Source: Flavobacterium sp. (lineage in GTDB: Bacteria > Bacteroidota > Bacteroidia > Flavobacteriales > Flavobacteriaceae). Taken from it: a DNA stretch of 64,000 nucleotides. The stretch spans positions 91,177-155,176 of the forward strand of contig NZ_SEBR01000009.1 in NCBI RefSeq assembly GCF_004295795.1, written 5' to 3'. Position 1 is the stretch's first letter, and each line of letters opens with the position of its first letter. Under the pieces are notes generated by a model. The model saw only the letters and a list, made by a program, of their open reading frames with translations. It was not told the DNA's origin and ran no database searches. Of the stretch, positions 47,902 through 56,735 are shown one piece after another. Position numbers and translations under genes: made by a program.

Positions 47902-49059
47902 ATGAAAAATCTATTTGACGTTTATCCATTATACGACATTACGCCTGTTAAAGCCTTTGGTAATAAGGTTTTTGACGAATCGGGAAATGAATATCTCGAC
48001 TTTTACGGCGGACATGGCGTGATCTCGATCGGGCATTCGCACCCAAAATATGTCGAGGCGATTTCAGATCAGGTTTCCAAAATCGGATTCTATTCGAACT
48101 CGATCCAGAATCCGATCCAGGCGAAATTGGCCGAGCGACTTTGCGCGTTTTCCGGTTATCCCGATTATTCGCTTTTCCTGTGCAATTCGGGCGCCGAAGC
48201 CAACGAAAATGCTTTGAAACTCGCGTCATTCCACACCAAAAAAGCCAAAGTGATCGCGTTCAAAAAGGCGTTTCACGGACGCACTTCGGCGGCGGTTGCG
48301 GCAACCGACAATTTGTCAATCGTCGCTCCGATCAATTCTCATGAAGTCGTTTTTCTCGAATTGAACGATCAAAAATCGCTTTCCGAAATGTTGCAAAAAG
48401 GCGACGTTGCCTGCGTGATAATCGAGGGAATCCAAGGTGTCGGCGGACTCGATGAGGCTACGACGGAATTTTTCCGATTTCTGTCATCCGAAACCAAAAA
48501 GCACGACGTCGTTTTGATTCTCGACGAAATCCAAAGCGGTTACGGCCGAAGCGGGAGATTTTTCGCACACCAAAATCACGACATAAAACCCGATATAATC
48601 TCGATCGCAAAAGGAATGGGAAATGGTTTCCCGATCGGCGGCATCCTGATTTCGCCTGAATTCAAGGCTTCACACGGTTTACTAGGAACGACTTTTGGCG
48701 GAAATCACTTGGCTTGCGCAGCCGCTTTGTCGGTTTTGGACGTGATCGAACACGAGAAACTGATTGAAAACGCCAACAAAGTCAGTGACTATTTTCGCCA
48801 CAAAGCATCTGAAATTCCGCAAGTCAAAAACGTGAAAGGGCGCGGTTTGATGCTCGGTCTGGAATTCGATTTCGAGATCGCCGACCTGAGAAAAAGTCTC
48901 ATTTACGACTTCGGGATTTTCACCGGAAACGCGAGCCGGAAGAACTTGTTGCGAATCTTGCCGCCGCTTTCCATCACAGAACATGACGTCGATTTCTTCT
49001 TCGTCGGACTCAAAAAAGCGCTCGCAAAAATCGTCGAACCCCAAATTTCAGCGCCATGA
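47902..49059 (+). CDS. argD: N-acylornithine aminotransferase (class III)
   Basis: A 385-residue pyridoxal-phosphate aminotransferase that converts N-acylglutamate semialdehyde to N-acylornithine. From the ATG at 47902 the protein begins MKNLFDVYPLYDI. The cofactor-binding CNSGAEANENALKLA (about 94-108), the FKKAFHGRTSAAVAAT loop, VLILDEIQSGYGRSG (about 204-218) and the Schiff-base Lys in IISIAKGMGNGFPIGG (about 234-249) are all present. An open frame reaching back to 47740 runs antisense-like through argC and is ignored. It overlaps the next gene by 4 bases. Confidence 0.95.
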   Translation: MKNLFDVYPLYDITPVKAFGNKVFDESGNEYLDFYGGHGVISIGHSHPKYVEAISDQVSKIGFYSNSIQNPIQAKLAERLCAFSGYPDYSLFLCNSGAEANENALKLASFHTKKAKVIAFKKAFHGRTSAAVAATDNLSIVAPINSHEVVFLELNDQKSLSEMLQKGDVACVIIEGIQGVGGLDEATTEFFRFLSSETKKHDVVLILDEIQSGYGRSGRFFAHQNHDIKPDIISIAKGMGNGFPIGGILISPEFKASHGLLGTTFGGNHLACAAALSVLDVIEHEKLIENANKVSDYFRHKASEIPQVKNVKGRGLMLGLEFDFEIADLRKSLIYDFGIFTGNASRKNLLRILPPLSITEHDVDFFFVGLKKALAKIVEPQISAP

Positions 49060-50003
49060 GACATTTCACTTCCGTGGACGATATCCAAAATTTGGAAACG
49101 TTGCTCGATATCGCCCAAATGCACAAACAAAATCCGTTCGCGAATGAAGAATTGGGCAAGCGAAAAACGATTGGATTGCTGTTTTTCAACCCGAGTTTGC
49201 GAACGCGTCTTAGCACGCAAAAAGCCGCGTCAAATCTCGGAATGGAAGCGATGGTGATGAATCTGGACAACGAAGGCTGGCTTTTGGAATTCGAGGACGG
49301 CGTCATCATGAACGGAAACAAGGCCGAACACATTCGCGAAGCTGCGCAAGTCGTGTCTCAATATTGCGATATTTTGGCCGTGAGAAGTTTTCCGACGTTG
49401 ACCGACAAGCAAAAAGACGTGTCCGAACAGGTGATTTCGGCTTTCAAAAAGTTCGCGTCCGTGCCCGTGATCAGCCTCGAAGGTTCGAGCGAGCATCCGC
49501 TTCAGGCTGTCGCCGATGCGTTGACGATTCGCGAATTCAAGACCAAAAAGCGTCCGAAAGTGGTTTTGACGTGGGCGCCGCATCCCAAAGCTTTGCCGCA
49601 CTCTGTTCCGAATTCTTTCGCCAAGATCATGAAGTTGTCTGACGTTGATTTTGTAATTGCGAATCCAGAAGGTTACGATCTCGATCCAAAAATATCCGAT
49701 GGCGTAAAAATCGTGAGAAATCAGGACAAAGCGCTCGAAAATGCCGATTTTATCTACGCCAAGAACTGGAGTTCGTTCGAAAAATACGGACAGATTTTGT
49801 CGCAGGATCTGTCGTGGACAATAACTGCTGACAAAATGAAACTGACGGATTCGGCCAAATTCATGCATTGTTTGCCGGTTCGCCGAAACATGATCGTGAA
49901 TGACGAAGTTTTGGACAGCGCGTCGTCAATCGTGATTCCGCAAGCCAATAACCGGACTTTTGCTACTCAAGCCGTTTTGTCAGAAATTCTCAAAAGTTTA
50001 TGA
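49056..50003 (+). CDS. argF': N-succinylornithine (or N-acetylornithine) carbamoyltransferase
   Basis: A 315-residue transcarbamylase of the Bacteroidetes type that works on an N-acylated ornithine instead of ornithine. The carbamoyl-phosphate loop is NPSLRTR (45-51). FEDGVIMNGNKAEHIREA (79-96) is the loop that distinguishes subtypes. The HPKALPHSVPNSFA segment (about 176-189) is the proline-rich loop described for the Bacteroides fragilis succinylornithine enzyme; HCLPVRRNM (about 271-279) closes the active site. Position 90 is Ala where, as I recall, the B. fragilis enzyme has Pro and the acetyl-type enzyme has Glu, which favours the succinyl type. It overlaps argD and argB by 4 bases each. 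Confidence 0.9.
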   Translation: MRHFTSVDDIQNLETLLDIAQMHKQNPFANEELGKRKTIGLLFFNPSLRTRLSTQKAASNLGMEAMVMNLDNEGWLLEFEDGVIMNGNKAEHIREAAQVVSQYCDILAVRSFPTLTDKQKDVSEQVISAFKKFASVPVISLEGSSEHPLQAVADALTIREFKTKKRPKVVLTWAPHPKALPHSVPNSFAKIMKLSDVDFVIANPEGYDLDPKISDGVKIVRNQDKALENADFIYAKNWSSFEKYGQILSQDLSWTITADKMKLTDSAKFMHCLPVRRNMIVNDEVLDSASSIVIPQANNRTFATQAVLSEILKSL

Positions 50004-50776
50004 AACCAAAACTCACGATCGTAAAAATCGGAGGAAACGTCATCGACAATCCGGAATTGCTGCAATCGGTTTTGGCTGATTTTGCAAGTTTGGAAGAAGC
50101 GAAAATCCTCGTTCATGGAGGCGGAAAACTGGCGACGCGTTTGGCGCAAAAACTCGGAATCGAAGCCAAATTCCAAGAAGGCCGACGCATCACGGACGAA
50201 ACTATGCTTGAAATTGCCGTGATGAGTTACGCAGGCGCGATCAACAAATCGATCGTCGCAAAATTGCAGGCTTTGGATTTGAACGCAATCGGATTGACTG
50301 GCGCGGATGGAAATTTGATCCTGTCTGAGAAACGCGCGGTCAAAACGGTCGATTTCGGATTCGTCGGCGATGTCAAAAATGTCGATTCAGGCAAGATTTC
50401 AAAAATGCTCGAACTCGGTTTTGTGCCGATTTTCGCGGCGATCACGCACGACGGAAACGGACAATTGCTAAATACGAATGCCGACACGATCGCGTCTGAA
50501 GTGGCGATTTCAATGTCGGAAATTTACGAGTCGAGATTGTTTTATTGCTTTGAAAAACCCGGTGTTCTCGAGAATTCCGAAGACAATGGATCGATGATTC
50601 CTATTTTGGATTCCGGATTTTATCAGCAGTTGAAATCAAAACATAAAGTGCATTCGGGAATGTTGCCCAAGCTCGACAATTGTTTCCGAGCGCTTGAAAA
50701 TGGCGTTTCCGAAGTCAGGATCGGCAATCAAGATTTGTTGTCGGACGCAAATTCCGGAACCAAAATCCAACTTTAA
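50000..50776 (+). CDS. argB: N-acylglutamate kinase
   Basis: A 258-residue amino-acid kinase that phosphorylates N-acylglutamate. Signatures: LTIVKIGGNVIDNPELL (4-20), the glycine-rich ILVHGGGKLATRLAQKLG (about 36-53), and AIGLTGADGNLILSEKR (about 95-111). The NTNADTIASEVAISM segment (about 157-171) supplies the substrate- and ATP-binding Asn and Asp. The C-terminal VHSGMLPKLDNCFRALENG (about 217-235) holds the conserved Lys. There is no N-terminal extension of the arginine-feedback type. It overlaps argF' by 4 bases. Confidence 0.95.
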   Translation: MKPKLTIVKIGGNVIDNPELLQSVLADFASLEEAKILVHGGGKLATRLAQKLGIEAKFQEGRRITDETMLEIAVMSYAGAINKSIVAKLQALDLNAIGLTGADGNLILSEKRAVKTVDFGFVGDVKNVDSGKISKMLELGFVPIFAAITHDGNGQLLNTNADTIASEVAISMSEIYESRLFYCFEKPGVLENSEDNGSMIPILDSGFYQQLKSKHKVHSGMLPKLDNCFRALENGVSEVRIGNQDLLSDANSGTKIQL

Positions 50777-50785
50777 AATTAATTT

Positions 50786-51874
50786 ATGTCTGACCAAAAA
50801 ATACAGCAACTCACCAAAAACGCGATTTTATTGCTTAAGGATTTGATTGTGATTCCATCATTTTCGTCCGAAGAACACGATACGGCCGAACGGATAGCAC
50901 GTTGGTTTTTGGCAGACGAAATCCCGTTCGAGCGCGAGAACAACAATATTTGGGCGTTCAATAAATTTTTCGACGCGAACAAGCCGACTATGTTGCTGAA
51001 TTCGCACCACGACACGGTCAAGCCGAACCAAGGTTACACGCTCGATCCATTCGCAGCGATCGAGAAAGACGGGAAGCTTTTCGGACTCGGAAGCAACGAC
51101 GCCGGCGGTTGTCTGGTTTCGCTTTTGGCAACTTTCGCATGGTTTTATCCGATGCAAAATCTGCCATACAATTTGGTTGTCGTCGCTTCGGCGGAAGAGG
51201 AAAGCAGCGGCCAAAACGGACTGAATTCGGTGTTGAAACACTTGCCTGAAATCGACGTTGCGATCGTTGGCGAACCTACAGAAATGCAGCTCGCGATCGC
51301 CGAGAAAGGACTTCTGGTTTTGGACGTGATCGTAAGAGGAACGCCCGGGCACGCAGCTCATCCCAACGACGACAACTCGATTTACAACGCTTTGGAAGTT
51401 GTCGATTGGTTCAAAAACTACGAGTTTGGACAAATTTCGGACATTCTCGGACCTGTTAAGATGACTGTAACGCAAATCAGCGCGGGCTCGCAACACAACG
51501 TAGTTCCGGCTGAAACGCACTTGGTCGTCGACATTCGCGTGAACGAAAAATATTCGAATACGGAAATTCTCAAAACGGTTCGTGCCAACGTCAAAGCCGA
51601 CGTGAATCCTCGGTCAATGCATCTGAATCCGTCGAGTATCGAGATGAACCACGAACTCGTGCAATCGGGAATTTCGTTGGGACGAAAGACTTACGGTTCG
51701 CCCACGTTAAGCGATCAGTCGGTTTTGAGCTGCCAATCTTTGAAACTTGGTCCGGGAAGTTCGCCTCGGTCGCATTCGGCGGATGAATTTATTTACTTGG
51801 ATGAAATTGTTGAAGGCATTGAATTGTACGTCAAAATTATCAGTGGTTTTTTTGACCGCGTTATAAAAAATTAA
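50786..51874 (+). CDS. argE: N-acylornithine/N-acylcitrulline deacylase (M20)
   Basis: A 362-residue zinc-dependent M20 deacylase that removes the acyl group late in the pathway. LLNSHHDTVKP (about 70-80) carries the first metal ligands. LGSNDAGGCLVSLLA (about 99-113) holds the bridging Asp, and VVASAEEESSGQNG (about 132-145) the general-base Glu. The dimerisation domain has RGTPGHAAHPNDDNS (about 185-199), and the late SPTLSDQ segment supplies the third ligand. With an N-acylornithine carbamoyltransferase in the operon, the true substrate is probably N-acylcitrulline. It lies 9 bases after argB and 2 before argH. Confidence 0.92.
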   Translation: MSDQKIQQLTKNAILLLKDLIVIPSFSSEEHDTAERIARWFLADEIPFERENNNIWAFNKFFDANKPTMLLNSHHDTVKPNQGYTLDPFAAIEKDGKLFGLGSNDAGGCLVSLLATFAWFYPMQNLPYNLVVVASAEEESSGQNGLNSVLKHLPEIDVAIVGEPTEMQLAIAEKGLLVLDVIVRGTPGHAAHPNDDNSIYNALEVVDWFKNYEFGQISDILGPVKMTVTQISAGSQHNVVPAETHLVVDIRVNEKYSNTEILKTVRANVKADVNPRSMHLNPSSIEMNHELVQSGISLGRKTYGSPTLSDQSVLSCQSLKLGPGSSPRSHSADEFIYLDEIVEGIELYVKIISGFFDRVIKN

Positions 51875-51876
51875 GC

Positions 51877-53187
51877 ATGAAACTTTGGGAAAAAGGACTC
51901 GGAACAGACAAAAAAATCAGCGAATTCACGGTGGGAAATGACCGCGAACTCGATTTGCATCTGGCGAAATATGACGTGATCGGATCGATGGCGCACGCGA
52001 AAATGCTAGCTAAAACCGGATTGATTTCTGAACTAGAATCGGAAGATTTAGTGAAAGCGCTCGAGCAAATTTTGGATGATATCGAAAAAGGAAATTTTGA
52101 GATTGAAATAGATTTTGAGGACGTACATTCCAAAGTCGAATTTATGTTGATCGAGAAATTGGGCGAAACGGGAAAGAAAATCCACACGGCGCGCTCGAGG
52201 AACGACCAGGTTTTGACTGACGTGAATTTGTATCTGAAAGCTGAAATTCTCGCGATCAGGAATCTTGTGAAAACGCTTTTCGATTTGTTGCTCAAAAGGA
52301 GCGAGGAGACGCAAAATCTCTTGCTTCCGGGTTATACGCATTTGCAGGTTGCGATGCCGAGTTCTTTCGGAATGTGGTTTGCAGCTTATGCCGAAACTTT
52401 GGTCGATGACGTGACTTTACTAAATTCGGCTTTGAAAGTTGTGGATCAAAATCCGTTGGGATCGGCCGCCGGTTACGGAAGTTCTTTCGCAATTGATCGC
52501 AGTTTTACCACAAAAGAACTGGGTTTCGCCGATTTGAAATACAATCCGATTGCGGCTCAAATGAGTCGTGGAAAATCGGAGAAAATCACAGCTTTTGCGC
52601 TTGCGTCCGTGGCGGCGACTTTGTCGAAATTTGCTATGGATATTTGTCTGTACTTGAGCCAGAACTTCAATTTCATCAGTCTTCCGACGCATCTGACAAC
52701 GGGTTCTAGCATTATGCCACACAAGAAAAATCCCGATGTTTTCGAGTTGATCCGTGCGAAATCGAACAAAATTCAGGCGTTGCCGTACGAGATAACGTTG
52801 CTTACGAACAATCTCCCGAGCGGTTATCACAGGGATTTCCAATTGCTCAAACAAGGTGTTTTTCCTGCAATCGAAACCTTGAAATCGTGTTTGGAAATGA
52901 CGGTTTTCGGAATCGAAAATATTGTCGTCAATCCCGATATTTTATCTGACAAAAAGTATGATTATCTTTTTACGGTCGATGCTTTGAATGAGTTGGTCGC
53001 AAGTGGTATTCCGTTCAGAACGGCTTATCAGCAAGTTGCATCCGAAATTGAAAACGGAAACTTCAAGTCGCCGAAAGCTACGAAACACACGCACGAAGGC
53101 AGTATCAATAATTTGTGTCTGGATGCGATTTTGGGGAAAATGAATTGTGAAAATTCCAAATTCCATCCCGATAGCTATCGGGACTAA
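51877..53187 (+). CDS. argH: Argininosuccinate lyase
   Basis: A 436-residue lyase that makes arginine and fumarate. The fumarase-superfamily signature TGSSIMPHKKNPDVFELIR (about 276-294) is intact. KIHTARSRNDQVLTDVNLYL (about 101-120) and LLPGYTHLQVAMPSSFG (about 149-165) are the other conserved regions, and NPLGSAAGYGSSF the substrate loop. The last seven residues (HPDSYRD) and the stop codon are encoded by an 18-bp palindrome found elsewhere in intergenic DNA of this window, so the C terminus was reshaped by a repeat. Last gene of the operon. Confidence 0.96.
   Translation: MKLWEKGLGTDKKISEFTVGNDRELDLHLAKYDVIGSMAHAKMLAKTGLISELESEDLVKALEQILDDIEKGNFEIEIDFEDVHSKVEFMLIEKLGETGKKIHTARSRNDQVLTDVNLYLKAEILAIRNLVKTLFDLLLKRSEETQNLLLPGYTHLQVAMPSSFGMWFAAYAETLVDDVTLLNSALKVVDQNPLGSAAGYGSSFAIDRSFTTKELGFADLKYNPIAAQMSRGKSEKITAFALASVAATLSKFAMDICLYLSQNFNFISLPTHLTTGSSIMPHKKNPDVFELIRAKSNKIQALPYEITLLTNNLPSGYHRDFQLLKQGVFPAIETLKSCLEMTVFGIENIVVNPDILSDKKYDYLFTVDALNELVASGIPFRTAYQQVASEIENGNFKSPKATKHTHEGSINNLCLDAILGKMNCENSKFHPDSYRD
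53166..53183. repeat. 18-bp perfect palindrome at the 3' end of argH
   Basis: TCCCGATAGCTATCGGGA. Related copies are at 61056-61073 (two changed central bases) and 61507-61524 (right arm and core). In the first two the flanks CAT...CAAAT or CTAAAT also match. It could act as a weak terminator hairpin for the arg operon, but no T-run follows. Confidence 0.75.
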
Positions 53188-53262
53188 ATATCAAGTCGTG
53201 ACTTTTATAGCTCGGCTCAATTCTGTGATTTACTTCGGACGTGAAAAATGCCACAACCGAGT

Positions 53263-53398
53263 TTTAACAAAAAGTACAGATTTTCTGTAATGACTGTATT
53301 TTGTAAAAGCCGAACTTTGCGTTTATGGGGAGGGGCTGGTACATCCCTACAAAAAAAGCGGTTGGCCTAATTACAGAAAATCTGTAAAAATTGTTAAA
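53263..53398 (+). ncRNA. Repeated operator-flanked element 1; possible small RNA
   Basis: Left end: TTTAACA (53263-53269), 5 nt, TACAGATTTTCTGTA (53275-53289), ATG in the -33 position, 19 nt, GAACTTTG (53312-53319) as -7 box. Right end: TACAGAAAATCTGTA (53372-53386), 5 nt, TGTTAAA (53392-53398), the exact inverse. The putative transcript contains AGGG (53331-53334) paired with CCCT (53345-53348) over a 10-nt loop, and GGGCTGG that can pair with TTGGCC. Element 2 at 61213 keeps this design. It lies between argH and rodA, a 360-base gap without any other gene. Whether it is an RNA gene or a mobile non-coding element is open. Confidence 0.5.
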
Positions 53399-53547
53399 TA
53401 TTTTTTACGCTTACTCCGGTCTATTTCAAACAAAGACATTATTTCGGCATTTTTTCAATATTTTTTACGAACCCGATATCCGATTCAAATGAACTGAAAA
53501 AACGAACATTGCCCGAAATGCAAGGTCTAGTTTTGGAATTCTTCAAC

Positions 53548-54801
53548 TCACCATTCATTGACCTTGTTGGCATCCATTTTCAGGAAAATGAACAACAATA
53601 TCGTAAAGCCCCAAAGTCCGGAGCCGCCGTAGGAAAAGAACGGTAAAGGAACGCCAATCGTAGGGAAAATTCCCAAAACCATGGCGATGTTGACAAAGAA
53701 GTGAATGAACAGAATTGTGGCTACGCAGTATCCGTAAACCCTCGAAAATTTGGTTTTTTGTCGTTCGGCCAAATAGATGATTCTCACGAAAAGTAGTACG
53801 AACAGCGCCAAAACGACGATGCATCCAACAAATCCCCATTCTTCTCCAACTGTCGTAAAAATGTAATCGGTGTGTTGTTCGGGAACGAATCCGCCTTTGG
53901 TTTGCGTGCCTTCGAGGTAGCCTTTTCCGAACCATCCGCCGGAGCCGATCGCGATTTTCGACTGGTTGATGTTGTATCCGATGCCTTTCAGATCGACTTC
54001 TTTTCCGAGCAAAATATTGAAACGGTCGCGGTGGTGCTGCTGGAAAACATTCTCGAAGACATAATGTACCGAGAACGTCATGAGCGCCACGGCAACAAGG
54101 ATCGCCGAGCTGAAAATGATGTTTCTATCGACGTGGCGCGTTCGGTAATAGAAGAAAAGGATTACGACGGCGGCGATGGCGATGATCATCCAAGAAGCCC
54201 AAACCAGCGAAAGCACGAAGACGATTATCGCAATGAATCCGACCCACAAATACCAGGCGGGCAAACCTTCGCGATACAAAACCAAGAAGAATGCCGCATA
54301 AATCAACGCACTTCCGGGATCATGCGGAACAATCAGCAAAACCGGCAAAATGATGATTCCAAGCGCTTGAAGTTGCCTGTTCTGGTCTTTGAGATTGACT
54401 TGGACGTCACTTAAATACTTGGCCAAGGCCAGTGCGGTTCCCACTTTCGCGAATTCCGCAGGCTGAAAACTGATCGGCCCGAACTGATACCAGTTCACCT
54501 GACCCTTGATCTCCTTTCCAAACACATAAAGTCCGGCGAGAAGCAGCAAGGCTATGGCGTATAGAATAACCGAATATTTCTCGTAAAATTTTCCGTCGAC
54601 GGCCAAGATCATGATTATCAACGGCACTGACAGGAAGATGAAAATCATCTGTTTTCCATAAATCTGTGCAAAATCGAAACCTCCGGCTTCTTCCAGCGAG
54701 AGCGACGACGAATAAATGTTGAGCCAGCCCAAAGTCACGAGCGCTACGTAAATGAATACGCTTACCCAATCAATGTGGCTTCTTATGCTCTGGTTTTTCA
54801 T
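53548..54801 (-). CDS. rodA: Rod-shape SEDS peptidoglycan glycosyltransferase RodA
   Basis: A 417-residue SEDS-family membrane protein that polymerises lipid II during cell elongation together with PBP2. About ten helices are evident. Conserved parts include GQVNWYQFGPISFQPAEFAK (about 104-123), the periplasmic loop with LDLKGIGYNINQSKIAIGSGGWFGKGYLEG-type sequence (catalytic Asp region, about 271-299), TDYIFTTVGEEWGFVG (about 311-326), and the C-terminal GVPLPFFSYGGSGLW. It starts on the last base of the mrdA gene and ends the mre operon. Confidence 0.95.
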   Translation of the reverse strand: MKNQSIRSHIDWVSVFIYVALVTLGWLNIYSSSLSLEEAGGFDFAQIYGKQMIFIFLSVPLIIMILAVDGKFYEKYSVILYAIALLLLAGLYVFGKEIKGQVNWYQFGPISFQPAEFAKVGTALALAKYLSDVQVNLKDQNRQLQALGIIILPVLLIVPHDPGSALIYAAFFLVLYREGLPAWYLWVGFIAIIVFVLSLVWASWMIIAIAAVVILFFYYRTRHVDRNIIFSSAILVAVALMTFSVHYVFENVFQQHHRDRFNILLGKEVDLKGIGYNINQSKIAIGSGGWFGKGYLEGTQTKGGFVPEQHTDYIFTTVGEEWGFVGCIVVLALFVLLFVRIIYLAERQKTKFSRVYGYCVATILFIHFFVNIAMVLGIFPTIGVPLPFFSYGGSGLWGFTILLFIFLKMDANKVNEW

Positions 54802-56735
54802 TAGTTCGTTTCGTCTTTGTCGTCAATGTCCTCGATCGTGTCCTGCTCTTTTTTCACCGCCTGGATTTCAGGCTTCCTTACAAGCAGGCTGTCGACTTTG
54901 TGCTTGCCGAGATATTTGTCGTATTCGCCCTGAAGGCTGCCTTCGAACATGCGTTTTTCAAGGTCGGTTCTCGTGATCTTGCGTTTGATGTATTTCTCGA
55001 TCATCAAAGTCGCGATCGGGCCGGCCCAACGTTTTCCCCAATAGCCGTTTTCCACGAAAACCGCGACGGCAATCTTTGGATTGTCTCTTGGCGCGAAAGC
55101 CACGAAAATCGAGTGATCCTGAAGCTTGACGCGTTTGCCGTTGATTTTGGCGAAGTTTTCGGCAGTTCCGGTTTTTCCGCAGATTTGGATGCCTTCGACG
55201 CCGAGTCCGTAAGCCGTCCCGACGTTGTAAACATCGGCAAGTCCTGATACGACTGGCTCGAAGTATTTCCTGTCGATTGTCGTATTGTGTTTCGTACGGA
55301 ATTTCTTGTCGATTTGCTGGCCTTCGATTTTCTTGATGATGTGAGGCGTGTAGTAATGACCGCGATTGGCGACCGTTGCCATCATGTTGGCAAGTTGGAT
55401 TGGAGTTGTCGTGACTTCGCCTTGTCCAATGGAGTTCGAGACGATCGTAGTCGGTCTATAATCCCAATCGGGATAAATTCTCTTGTAGGTTTTCGAGGTC
55501 GGAATCTTTCCTTTTCGACCTGTCGGCAAATCGTAACCCATGAATTCCCCAAGTCCGAAGCTCTTAACATGCTTGCTCCAGATGTCGACTGCGGCCGAAG
55601 TCTTCTTGTATTTGCTCAAGGTTTTCATGTAAACCGATGCAAAATAGGTGTTGCACGAATTGTAAATCCCGTTGTGAAGCTGGGAAACCTGAGAATCGTG
55701 GCATTTCATGAAACGTCCACGCGCGTAGCTGAAACCGTGGTGGCAAACGAAAGATGTCTGTTCATCGATGACGCCTTCCTGAAGCGCGACCAATCCCGTG
55801 ATGATCTTGAATGGCGAACCCGGCGGATATTCGGCCAAAAGTCCGCGGTCGAACAACGGTTTGGCGATCGAGTCGTTGTACAACTTGGTGTAATTTCTGG
55901 AGCGCTCGCGTCCGACAAGGATTTTGGGATCGTAAGAAGGCGCGGTGACAAGTGCGAGGATTTCTCCCGAACTCGGCTCGATGGCGACGATTCCGCCTCG
56001 TTTGTTCACCATCAGTTCTTCTCCGTATTTCTGCAGTTCGGCGTCAATCGAAAGCGTGATGTCTTCCCCTTGCTTGGAAATCGTGTCGAAACGACCTTCT
56101 TTGTATGGGCCGATATCTCGGTTGTATTTGTCTTTTTGGATGTATTTCACACCTTTCACGCCTCGAAGTTCGTGCTCGTAACTTTCCTCGACGCCTTGTT
56201 TTCCTATGAGATCGCCACTATTGTAGTAAGGATTTTTCGCGATGATCTTGTCGTTCACCTGCGTAATGAATCCGAAGACATTCGCTCCAAAATTCACCTG
56301 ATAATCGCGCAACGAACGTTTTTGGATATAAAAGCCCTGGAATTTTCTGACCTTTTCCTGGAAAGCGGCAAATTCGGCTTTGTTCAACTGCGGAAGGAAA
56401 ACCGACGGAAGCCGCGGACTATAAACCTTGGCCTTCTCGATTCGCGACAGAAAATCTTCCTTTCGGATGTTGAGCAACTTGCAAAACTCGAGCGTGTCGA
56501 TATTTTTCATGTCACGCGGAATCACCATGATGTCGTATGACGGCTGGTTGGCGACCATCAATTTTCCGTTTCGGTCGTAGATATAGCCGCGTTCGGGATA
56601 ATCGTATTGGATCTTGATCGCGTTGTTATCCGATTTGAGCTTGAGCGTTTCGTCCATCACCTGAAGGTAGAACAGTCGCATCAAAAGCAAAATCGTCGCT
56701 ATGAAAATTATCGTGGGCAACAAAACTTTCCTCAT
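54801..56735 (-). CDS. mrdA: Penicillin-binding protein 2 (elongation transpeptidase)
   Basis: A 644-residue class B penicillin-binding protein that cross-links peptidoglycan in the elongation complex. One N-terminal transmembrane helix (about 5-23) is followed by the dimerisation domain with PERGYIYDRNGKLMVANQPS (about 51-70). Transpeptidase motifs: PGSPFK with active-site Ser307 and Lys310, YNSCNTYF for SxN (about 361-368), and CGKTGTAE with Lys521. The C-terminal ~70 residues are a charged extension (KHKVDSLLVRKPEIQAVKK, then an acidic end) typical of flavobacterial homologues. Overlaps mreD by 4 bases and rodA by 1. Confidence 0.95.
   Translation of the reverse strand: MRKVLLPTIIFIATILLLMRLFYLQVMDETLKLKSDNNAIKIQYDYPERGYIYDRNGKLMVANQPSYDIMVIPRDMKNIDTLEFCKLLNIRKEDFLSRIEKAKVYSPRLPSVFLPQLNKAEFAAFQEKVRKFQGFYIQKRSLRDYQVNFGANVFGFITQVNDKIIAKNPYYNSGDLIGKQGVEESYEHELRGVKGVKYIQKDKYNRDIGPYKEGRFDTISKQGEDITLSIDAELQKYGEELMVNKRGGIVAIEPSSGEILALVTAPSYDPKILVGRERSRNYTKLYNDSIAKPLFDRGLLAEYPPGSPFKIITGLVALQEGVIDEQTSFVCHHGFSYARGRFMKCHDSQVSQLHNGIYNSCNTYFASVYMKTLSKYKKTSAAVDIWSKHVKSFGLGEFMGYDLPTGRKGKIPTSKTYKRIYPDWDYRPTTIVSNSIGQGEVTTTPIQLANMMATVANRGHYYTPHIIKKIEGQQIDKKFRTKHNTTIDRKYFEPVVSGLADVYNVGTAYGLGVEGIQICGKTGTAENFAKINGKRVKLQDHSIFVAFAPRDNPKIAVAVFVENGYWGKRWAGPIATLMIEKYIKRKITRTDLEKRMFEGSLQGEYDKYLGKHKVDSLLVRKPEIQAVKKEQDTIEDIDDKDETN

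Noticed and set aside
55287..56540. 417-codon open frame on the plus strand opposite mrdA
   Set aside because: Shadow of the penicillin-binding protein gene; no start context, signal or recognisable motif.
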